NCBI GenBank assembly: GCA_025594325.1
Contig: JANHCV010000002.1
Coordinates: forward strand, 1,798,001 to 1,862,000
DNA from: Blastocladiella emersonii ATCC 22665
Taxonomy: Eukaryota; Blastocladiomycota; Blastocladiomycetes; Blastocladiales; Blastocladiaceae
Direction of reading: 5' to 3'
Length of the DNA stretch: 64,000 nucleotides
A model generated the notes under the pieces. That model saw nothing but the letters and a program-made list of their open reading frames with translations. It was not told the origin of the DNA and made no database searches. Below, piece after piece: positions 40,853 through 49,013 of this stretch (positions are counted from its first letter, which is position 1; each line of letters begins with the position of its first letter). The position numbers were made by a program, and so were the translations under genes.

Positions 40853-43341
40853 ATGACGATCGCCTCGCACCTCGGCCGGCTGGCGCGCACGTCGCGCGCG
40901 TCGGCGGCCGCGACCGCGCGCCGCGCCTACGTGGCGACGACGTACAAGAAGCCGCTGCACCCCGAGTGGACCAAGCTGGCGACCAAAGAGCTCAAGGGCA
41001 AGGACCCGCAGGAGCGCCTGACGTGGCGCACGCGCGAGGGCATCGACGTCAAGCCCGTCTTCACCTCCGAGGACCTCGAGGGGCTGCCGTACGTCAAGGA
41101 CGAGGTGCCCGGCGTCTTCCCCTTCACGCGCGGGCCCTACGCCTCCATGTACACGCAGCGGCCCTGGACGATCCGCCAGTACGCTGGCTTCTCGACGGTG
41201 CAGGAGTCCAACAAGTTCTACCGCGCCAACCTCGCTGCGGGTGTGCAGGGCCTCTCGGTCGCCTTCGATCTCGCCACCCACCGCGGCTACGACTCGGACC
41301 ACCCGCGCGTCCCCGGCGATGTCGGTATGGCCGGCGTCGCCATCGACTCTGTCGAGGACATGAAGCTGCTGTTCGAGGGCATCCCGCTGAACAAGATGTC
41401 CGTCAGTATGACCATGGTGCGTTGTTTCCTGCGCGTTCGGGGGTGCGATCGGACACTAACCGGTTCCCCCACTTGAATGAACAGAACGGTGCCGTGCTCC
41501 CGATCGTCGCCTTCTACATCGTGGCCGGGCTCGAGCAGGGCGCCAAGCTCGAGGAGCTGTCGGGCACGGTGCAGAACGACATTCTCAAGGAGTTCATGGT
41601 CCGCAACACCTTCATCTACCCGCCCGAGCCGTCCATGAAGCTCATCGGCGACATCTTCGAGTACACGGCCAAGTACATGCCCAAGTACAACTCCATCTCC
41701 ATCTCGGGCTACCACATCCAGGAGGCCGGCGCCGATGCGGTGCTCGAGCTCGCCTTCACGCTCGCCGACGGCCTCGAGTACGCGCGCACGGGCATCAAGG
41801 CCGGCATGACCATTGACCAGTTCGCGCCGCGCCTGTCCTTCTTCTTCGGCATCGGCATGAACTTCTACATGGAGATCGCCAAGCTGCGCGCCGCGCGCCG
41901 CCTGTGGGCGCAGCTCATCAAGGAGAAGTTCGACCCCAAGGACAAGAAGTCGATGCTGCTGCGCACGCACTGCCAGACGTCCGGGTGGTCGCTGACCGAG
42001 CAGGACCCGTACAACAACGTGGTCCGCACCACGGTCGAGGCCATGGCCGCCACGCTCGGCGGCACGCAGTCGCTGCACACCAACGCTCTCGACGAGGCCG
42101 TGGGTCTCCCGACCGCCTTCTCGTCGCGCATCGCCCGCAACACCCAGCTCATCCTGCAGGAGGAGGCCATGATCCCCAAGGTGGCCGACCCGTGGGGCGG
42201 GTCGTACATGATGGAGTCCCTGACCAACGCGCTGTGCGAGTCGGCCATGGAGATCATCAACGAGATTGAGGGCATGGGCGGCATGGCCAAGGCCGTCGAC
42301 ACGGGCCTGCCCAAGCTGCGCATCGAGGAGGCCGCCGCCAAGCGCCAGGCCCAGATCGACTCGGGCGCCGAGACCATTGTCGGCGTCAACAAGTACCGCC
42401 TCGCCAACGAGGAGCCCATCGAGGTGCTGCAGATCGACAACACCAAGGTGCGCCAGTCGCAGATCGAGCGCATGGACGCCATGAAGAAGGCCCGCGACAG
42501 CAAGCGCGCCGAGGCGTGCCTCGCCGCGCTCACCGAGTGCGCCAAGTCGGGCAAGGGCAATCTGCTCGAGCTCTCGGTCGAGGCCGCCAAGGCCCGGTGC
42601 ACGCTCGGCGAGATCTCGTACGCCCTCGAGAAGGTGTGGGGCCGCCACTCGCCCGTGACCCGCGTCATCTCGGGCGCCTACAAGTCCGAGTACGGGTCGT
42701 CGGACGAGATCAAGACGGCGCTCGCCACCACCGACGCGTTCGCCGCCAAGGAGGGCCGCCGCCCGCGTATCCTCGTCGCCAAGATGGGCCAGGACGGCCA
42801 CGACCGCGGCGCCAAGGTCATCGCGTCCGGGTTCGCGGACCTCGGGTTCGACGTCGACGTCGGCCCGCTGTTCCAGACCCCCGCCGAGGTCGCCCGCCAG
42901 GCCGTCGACGCGGACGTGCACGTCATTGGCGTGTCGTCGCAGGCCGCCGGACACAAGACGCTCGTCCCCGCGCTCGTCGCCGAGCTCGCCAAGGTCGGCG
43001 CCTCCGACAAGCTCGTCGTGTGCGGCGGCGTGATCCCGCCCCAGGACTACGAATTCCTGTACAAGGCCGGCGCCGCGTCCATCTTCGGGCCCGGCACCCG
43101 CATCCCGCTCGCCGCCGTCGAGGTCGTCCAGAAGATCGAGGAGGCCCTCGCTAAGGCCGACTCGAGTGCGGCCAAGGCGGCGGCCAAGCCTGCTGCTGCT
43201 CCCGCTGCTGCTCCCGCTGCCCCCGCGGCCGCCGCCGCGCCCAAGGCTGCCCCGGCCGCTGCTCCGGCGGCCAAGGAGGAGCCCAAGAAGGCGGCGGCCG
43301 AGGCGCCCAAGAAGCCCGCCGAGGCTCCCAAGAAGGCGTGA
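40853..43341 (+). CDS. Methylmalonyl-CoA mutase, B12-dependent, mitochondrial
   Basis: Two exons: 40853-41416 and 41485-43341 (68-nt intron, GTGCGT donor, CACTAAC branch, phase 0); 806 residues. The enzyme interconverts (R)-methylmalonyl-CoA and succinyl-CoA in mitochondrial propionate catabolism, using adenosylcobalamin. The N-terminal ~30 residues are an Arg/Ala-rich presequence. The catalytic barrel contains [18 protein letters not shown] with the conserved Tyr, [29 protein letters not shown] (across the splice), [17 protein letters not shown] and [14 protein letters not shown]. The C-terminal cobalamin domain has DGHDRG with base-off ligand H627, and VISSQ-equivalent [14 protein letters not shown]. 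It is the single-chain MUT type. About 60 extra residues of Ala/Pro/Lys repeats follow the last helix. Most Dikarya are thought to lack B12 enzymes, so presence here is notable. Confidence 0.95.
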
Positions 43342-43459
43342 GCCGGCTCCCGTCGATGATATGTTGTTGATTTTGTCCTTGCAGTACCCCCTAACGATAT
43401 GATGTGTGTTCCCCTCTCAAAACCCGATGCGAGCAAGCAACGACGAGGGAGGGTGTATT

Positions 43460-44044
43460 TCAAGACGGTGGCACCGCATCCTCCTCGACCCGTGGCGGCG
43501 CCTCGGGCCCGGCCAAGTGCCGCGCGAGCATCGCGAGCCGCGCCGCACCGCGCCGCGTGATGGCGTCCGCAACGTCGGGCGCGACGGGAAGCTGCGCCGC
43601 GAGTCCCGCGTCGGCGCGCCAGTCCCATGAGGATGCGGATGCGGCGGCGGTCCATGAGTCCGCGGCGGCGTACAGCTGGTCGTCGATGCGCGACCCAACC
43701 TCGCGCACGCGCGCCGACGCGTTGTCGGAGCGGGTGCTCGAAGCGGACAGGTTGGCTTGCCATGCGGCGTTCCACGCGGCGTCGGCGTCGAGGGTATCGG
43801 CTGATGTGGAAGATGCGGAAGCGGAAGCGCGAGGCGCGGCGAACGCGGTCCACGCGCGCTCGAGGTCCGGGTTGGGCGGTGGCGGCGGCGCGCGGTGCCA
43901 CGGCGGTTGCTGGCGTGCGGCCGACGATGACGAAGAGGAGGAGGACGCCTCGAAGGCGGACGCGGCCCACTCGTCGGCGCCGTCGGCCCACCCGAACAGG
44001 CCGCGCGGGAGGCCGCCTTGCTTGCTTGACGTGGATGCGGACAT
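43460..44044 (-). CDS. Small Ser/Ala/Trp-rich protein of unknown function
   Basis: 194 residues from MSASTSSKQGG, preferred because the ATG has a good fungal context (CACCATG) and nothing further upstream in frame is an ATG. Recurrent Trp/Ala motifs (WADGADEWAASAF, AWTAFAAP, AAWNAAWQANL, SWTAAASASSWDW) look like short amphipathic helices. The Ser-rich N-terminal part is disordered. No family was recognised. It is convergent with the mutase gene (118 bp between stops). Coding is likely from the clean stop and start and the repeated motif, but not certain. Confidence 0.5.
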   Translation of the reverse strand: MSASTSSKQGGLPRGLFGWADGADEWAASAFEASSSSSSSSAARQQPPWHRAPPPPPNPDLERAWTAFAAPRASASASSTSADTLDADAAWNAAWQANLSASSTRSDNASARVREVGSRIDDQLYAAADSWTAAASASSWDWRADAGLAAQLPVAPDVADAITRRGAARLAMLARHLAGPEAPPRVEEDAVPPS

Positions 44045-45600
44045 GGTGGGTGTTGGGTGGGAGATAGAGTCGAATAGTGGGTGCTGCTTCAAGTATACAT
44101 TGCAGTGTGGGGGTTTCTTGAGCGATATTTAAGAGGGGAGGGAGAGGGAGAACGCGGCAGCCGTGCATCCCGTGGCGCAGCGCGTTGAAAGTGCGGAGCG
44201 CTCGCCGGTCGCATCGCGGCTCCCCCAACTTGCACACCACGATCAGCTCATGCATCGATTACCACATCCTTCTTGCATCTCACTGCCTGCAACATGGCCG
44301 GCGGCTGCAGATTGGCCAAGCTCCAACTCTCGCGAGGTCGATTCAGTGTGAGTTCCCTCATGAATTCCCCGCATCGACACTTGGCTCAATGGCTCGTAAG
44401 TTTGTCGCATGCCAAGGAAAGGGTACCTGAACCTCTCCTATGTGCGCTTCGGATGCGTCGTGTGGCATCCCTCACGACCTGTTCTTGCCAACCATCCCCG
44501 CTCGCTCCCACCGTCTGTTTAGGCGCCCAAGCACTAAAACCGGACAACTTGAACATGTTTCTGGATGAGTTTTCTTATCGTGCAGCAAAACGCTGGTGAG
44601 GCGGACTCGTCCGGTCCAAAGGCTCGTGCGATGCGTGTCTCGAAAACCGAGGACGCGATATCTCTATGGCAACGCCGCAACGAAGTCGGTCATTTGCTCT
44701 ATGGCGGGAAATGTCATTCAAAAGTGGATCAGGGTCGCAACGGTGCGCCCTCATCCCCAGTTCCTCAACGACGGGCCCTTTCTAACATACTCTCTTGGCT
44801 CTTCTTGCTCTTGCTCGATACTCCTTTTAGGTCCGCGGCATGCACACATTCCCGCACGAGTTTGGCCTGTTTCCCGCCTTGGGCATCAAACACCCTGAAG
44901 TTTGCTACTTGCATTCACTTGATGCACATTTCGCCCCCCACTACCTCGCAACCGCTCACCTGCCTTCAGTCAAGTCTCTGAGCCTGGTCCGTGATCACGC
45001 GCATGCGTCGGCCCCGTCACTCCTCGACACAACTCCTGGTCGCTCGACTTTGCGGTCCGGTCCAGCACGGTCACGTCCGCGCTTCGTACTTCACCAACGG
45101 CTGGGTATCGCGCTCCCTGCCGCTGGGCTAGGCCGTTCGGTCGGGTGACTCTGGGAAAGCTTGGAACTCGCACACGCGCAGTTTTTGCGGGCCAGCGGAC
45201 GCATGCGCGCGGTCACGGACCTGCTCGGGAACTCTTTGTGGAGGTTGGTTGGAATCGGGTTTGGAACGTGTTTCGAGAGTTTGATACATGGGATGCTCGT
45301 TCTTTGATGGAAGCTTGTCCTGAGCAATTAAGGAACGAACAAGATTGCCAGCCAACCTAGAAATCAGGGCGCTGGTACTGCTCAGCCTCGTGCCCAAGTG
45401 AACCGGAGATGGACGCGCTGCGCCACCGCGTGCACATGAAACTCGCGGGTCGCGTCGACATCACACTCGTGTTCATCGGCATGATGCGGTCTTCAGAAAG
45501 TAATCAGGAACGCTCGTAAAAATGTACTTCATCGCAAATCTCACAGCGATGATGTGGTTTAGGCTCGACCTATGCTACTGGCTCTGCGCAATCGCGTCCA
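44045..45600. other. Gene-poor region
   Basis: About 1.55 kb with lower GC and no supported gene. Several 60-140 codon frames on both strands overlap one another and lack domains. It holds foldback repeat copy B. Confidence 0.45.
44983..45222. repeat. Foldback repeat, copy B
   Basis: About 240 bp bounded by inverted arms: 44985-45011 and the reverse complement of 45196-45222 agree at about 24 of 27 positions (GGTCCGTGATCACGCGC... arm). The interior is similar, in reverse orientation, to copy A at 39601-39820. It is probably a non-autonomous foldback or MITE-like element; no target duplication could be fixed by eye. Confidence 0.6.
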
Positions 45601-45626
45601 GCGCGGACGCGTACTTGCGCTTGAAC

Positions 45627-46157
45627 TCAGGCCAGCCCGGCAGCCCGATCGGGGCCGCGTCCAACTCCGTTGGTCCATGCGATCTGCGAGTTTCCACCAA
45701 ACCGAAGCCCCGAGCAGTGGACCTTGGAGTCGAGCCGACATAAAAGCAGCACATACAGCGCCTGAACGGGCCCGGTGCAGGGGACAACCACGAAGTCATG
45801 AGTGCTCATTAGCCGTTCGCTGATCCATTGCCGACGAACAACAACAGTCTGGTCGCTGACACCAGCGCACGCGCTCGCTGAAGCGCTCGCGTCGGCCGTC
45901 CGCGTGCAGGTGTAACCATCGAAGGCCGAAGAGACAACATTGGTAGGCACGACAAGGAACCTCGCACGTTGAGAGGCGTTGAGGGGCAGCGGTGCGTCGG
46001 TCATGAGAATCTGAACCACGCCATCTGACGGACACTCACAAAGATCGGTGGACATCAGGTCTCGGAGGAGACTAACAAGCACACGCGGGTCGCAAGCAAT
46101 CGGGAGCTGGAAGTCACCGCCATCCGGCGCGCCGAGGTGGACAAGCAGCTGCTCCAC
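45627..46157 (-). CDS. Possible small gene or gene remnant
   Basis: A 176-codon frame from MEQLLVHLGAPDGGDFQL. The composition is protein-like (ACDPRVLVSLLRDLMSTDLCE, FLVVPTNVVSSAFDGYTC, VVVRRQWISERLMS). Near its end, another frame (APIGLPGWPEFKRKYASALDA, ending at 45575) looks more coding than this one, which suggests an unrecognised short intron or a frameshift. No family was recognised. It could equally be a decayed fragment. Confidence 0.3.
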   Translation of the reverse strand: MEQLLVHLGAPDGGDFQLPIACDPRVLVSLLRDLMSTDLCECPSDGVVQILMTDAPLPLNASQRARFLVVPTNVVSSAFDGYTCTRTADASASASACAGVSDQTVVVRRQWISERLMSTHDFVVVPCTGPVQALYVLLLCRLDSKVHCSGLRFGGNSQIAWTNGVGRGPDRAAGLA

Positions 46158-46589
46158 AGCTCGGACCGGTCAGCACATTCAGGAGACCATCATTATAATA
46201 TTGCATGAAGTTTCATACTCGTATCACTCAGAGATTGCATGGTGGGGTGGTTCGCAAGGAGCGAGGAGGCGAACGTGCCATCAACATCACTTCGCGTGCG
46301 TGGCGCAACGCGTTTTTGGACGCACGGCTCGTTCGCAAGCTCGAGTCAAGTCCCATGTTGCCCGACGAGCACTTTCTTGTGAACGAAATTTTTCAGACCG
46401 ACCGCGAGACGATGTGAGCGAGAAGGAAACGAGGATCGACAGCCCAGTCAGTCAGCTCGGGTCTCATGTCTCGCAGCGTGCACGTGATTGTTTGACGCGT
46501 GAGCGACGAGTTGAAACCCCGAGCGAAATCAATGAGCTCGTTTCAGGGGCAAGTCAGGAGCAAAACGGGTATACACACATCCGATCGGA

Positions 46590-46596
46590 TATATAA
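46590..46596 (+). promoter_or_regulatory. TATA-like box of the PPR-like gene at 46652
   Basis: TATATAA, 56-62 bp upstream of the MYHI start codon, followed by a CT-rich and then CAACATG leader. Distance and context fit a fungal core promoter. Confidence 0.45.
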
Positions 46597-46651
46597 TCCG
46601 CACCACCCCTTCCTCCCGTCCCGTCTCTTGCCGATTCAACAAAACATCAAC

Positions 46652-48112
46652 ATGTATCATATTCTACGCTCACGCGTCGTTATCCAGTCGCGCCTGACTC
46701 GTGCGGTGTCGGCTTCGACGACCATGATCCCGCGTCTCGTCGCTGCACGCGCCCGTCCTCTTCTTGGGCCTGCTCGCGCAAATGTTCAGCTTCGCAACGA
46801 CATCACACCTCGCTGGATCACCACCGCGGCCTCGTCTCCAAGCACGGGAATCCCCGACAAACTCGCTGCTCTCACCGAGGCCGTGATCTCAAACCGCCCG
46901 CGCGTTTTCAAACGCGATGCTGAGCAGCTGCTTGAGCGTGGTCTTGATGGCGTGGAGGAGCGTGACCTCTTCAGCCTGATCACCGCCATTCGCACTTTGG
47001 CCCCTTCGTACTTCGAGACTACCGAGGACGCCTGGTGTGCTGGCTTCCAGGATCTAATCGCCCTCGTTGCTCGGCTTCCTCGTCCGCCGTCCGCGGCTCT
47101 TGTCGAACTGTGCCGCGCCGCAGGTCATCGTCAGATTGTAACAGAAGACTCGGTCACGGCTCTACTTGATCTCTACGACTCGGCCGGCCGTCCTGACGAG
47201 GTCGCTCTCATCGTCGTCCAGGCTGCTTGCCAATTTCGCTACAAGGATCCGCGCAGCGAGGAAACCAACCCGGCGCATGTCGCGCGCGCCCAGGCAATCG
47301 CGGATGCCGTTTCGCCTCGTGTTTCGGTGCTGGATGCGCTCCGACTTCGTGCGACTATCGCGGCGGCGCGTGGCGAGCGCGAGGCCGTCGATGCTTTTGT
47401 CGCCGAGGCGGTCGGCGCTGGGCTGATCAAGCATGCGTGGGACGACCCGACGCTGGCCATGGCCCGCCTCAACGCGATTCGCGCGACCGGTGGCGGGTGG
47501 AAAATGTTCGAGTCGCTGCGCGAGATGGCCAAGACGACGCAGCCGCAGCCTGAGCACCTCAACGAGACCATCACCGTGCTGTGTCGCGAGGACTCTCACA
47601 TGAACGCCGAGGACGTACTGCAGCTCGCACCTGGCGTTGGCGAGCCACGCGTCACTTATACGCTGGCGTCCGGGACCATGTATTTCGGCAAGCCAAAGTG
47701 GTCGATTCCGTACTTTTCCTTGATGGCGGAAGCTTCCGACGCTGAGCCTTGGATCGCGTACGAGCACCTTGCGCGCGCCGCCACTTGGTATCCCGACACG
47801 GATCAGGTTGAGCGGCTGCACCAGGAGGTCCTCGAGAAGCGTGATCCGCGCCTGCTCACGGCCACTTACTACGAGAACCTGATTTGCGGTCTTGCCTCGT
47901 GGTGGGAGGACGCTGATGGCTACGATGTCGAAGCAGGGATCGAAAATCCTGCTGTGGTGACCGCTCTCGGGCTCCTCAAGGAAATGGTGGAGCGCGGTCT
48001 CGTCCCGAGCGAGCGCGCGGTCGAGTACATGCTTCAACGTGCGCGTGAAGCTGGTGACGAGGAGGGCGTGCGCTCGATTCATTCAATTCTGGAGAAGCTT
48101 CCGTCGCGCTAA
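46652..48112 (+). CDS. Mitochondrially targeted helical-repeat (PPR-like) family protein, intact copy
   Basis: Single exon, 486 residues from MYHILRSRVVIQSRLTRAV. The family's MYHI start follows a CAAC leader. The presequence is Arg-rich with no acidic residue for ~45 residues. The body is helical-repeat-like (LVELCRAAGHRQIV, ARLNAIRATGGGWKMFESLREMAK, DQVERLHQEVLEKRDPRLL). It is the intact counterpart of the broken gene at 30161-31620: ETTEDAWCAGFQDL, RYKDPRSEETNPAHVARAQAI and EMAKTTQPQPEHLNETI align without gaps. The frame also runs 51 codons upstream, but that part covers the TATA box and is not coding. It probably acts in mitochondrial RNA metabolism; that is inference from architecture only. 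Confidence 0.78.
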   Translation: MYHILRSRVVIQSRLTRAVSASTTMIPRLVAARARPLLGPARANVQLRNDITPRWITTAASSPSTGIPDKLAALTEAVISNRPRVFKRDAEQLLERGLDGVEERDLFSLITAIRTLAPSYFETTEDAWCAGFQDLIALVARLPRPPSAALVELCRAAGHRQIVTEDSVTALLDLYDSAGRPDEVALIVVQAACQFRYKDPRSEETNPAHVARAQAIADAVSPRVSVLDALRLRATIAAARGEREAVDAFVAEAVGAGLIKHAWDDPTLAMARLNAIRATGGGWKMFESLREMAKTTQPQPEHLNETITVLCREDSHMNAEDVLQLAPGVGEPRVTYTLASGTMYFGKPKWSIPYFSLMAEASDAEPWIAYEHLARAATWYPDTDQVERLHQEVLEKRDPRLLTATYYENLICGLASWWEDADGYDVEAGIENPAVVTALGLLKEMVERGLVPSERAVEYMLQRAREAGDEEGVRSIHSILEKLPSR

Positions 48113-48180
48113 GTATGTTGGTTAGGGCTTGACCATTACCCTTTGAATACAAAACTTTCTTGTTCCCAACGACCAGTCAG

Positions 48181-48199
48181 GTTGTCAGGGGTAGCCGAC
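48181..48199 (+). promoter_or_regulatory. Conserved upstream element of PPR-like family
   Basis: GTTGTCAGGGGTAGCCGAC, about 85-100 bp before the start codon at 48283. It is similar to the palindromic element at 30070-30086 before the broken copy. Confidence 0.35.
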
Positions 48200-48282
48200 A
48201 TGCTTGAACACGATCCTACAAATGACTTGGCAGCTGCGGCTCTGGTTCTGGCTCCCTACTCTCAGTCTCAGCACACAGCAAC

Positions 48283-48696
48283 ATGTATCACATCGTTCGC
48301 AATGCCCGTTTCGCTCGCCCGGTCATTCGTGCCCAGCTCACGCGCTTGAGTCTGCCGGCCGTTGCCCGCGCTGCCCACCGGCTCACTTCGGGCCTGCCGT
48401 CTCTCCCAACTCCAGCACTCGGCTCAAACCTCTCCACTTTTCGGACCAATGAGACAACGGCGCTCGGTGGCGTAAAACTGGGTGACAACGTCTTCCAAAA
48501 CCCGGAACCGGACAACGGGGACGCGGAGTGGCAGCAGGGCATCGTGACGAAGGCAGTCGTTGCGTTCAAAGAGATGGTCGCTCTTGGCATCGAGCCCGAG
48601 GAGCATCTGCTCAAGCTTTTCGTGGAGACCGGCGCAGAGAACGGCTACCCTGAGTTGGTCGAGACGGTTGAGCTCTATCGCGCGAACCGCAAGTGA
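48283..48696 (+). CDS. Short PPR-like family member: presequence fused to C-terminal segment
   Basis: 137 residues, intact frame. Residues 1-57 (MYHIVRNARFARPVIRAQLTR...) are a mitochondrial presequence like those at 29969 and 46652. Residues ~75-137 (VVAFKEMVALGIEPEEHLLKL, PELVETVELYRANRK) match only the family's last helices. The central ~350 residues are missing, so this is an internal-deletion derivative. It keeps its own start region and the shared upstream element at 48181-48199, and lies 170 bp after the full-length gene on the same strand. It may be an expressed mini-protein or a deletion relic without stops. Confidence 0.5.
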   Translation: MYHIVRNARFARPVIRAQLTRLSLPAVARAAHRLTSGLPSLPTPALGSNLSTFRTNETTALGGVKLGDNVFQNPEPDNGDAEWQQGIVTKAVVAFKEMVALGIEPEEHLLKLFVETGAENGYPELVETVELYRANRK

Positions 48697-49013
48697 TGCG
48701 ACCGTGTTGAATGATGGTCCCGAATCGTTGCAGCGTAGTCGTGGCTCGACAGTAAACGCAGCGTAGTCCCCCTTCTGCTGTAAAAGCAAAATTACATGGA
48801 GCTTTTTCAAAAAGCGCACACGATGTGGACGCGCCGGAGAAACGCGAGACGTTGACGCTACGTGAGACGTGAGGTGCGAGACGCGTCGTTGTCAGGTGTT
48901 CCGCCATCTCACGCGTTTCGCCGCCCCTGCTTTCGCTCGTCGACGTCGCCGCGCCACTTTTTCTCTCCTGCTCTCGACCTTTAGGAACGAGTGCGCTAGA
49001 CCTACTGAAACCG
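48697..49013. other. Intergenic region before the ABC transporter
   Basis: 317 bp; CT-rich near the transporter start. Nothing else supported. Confidence 0.4.
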
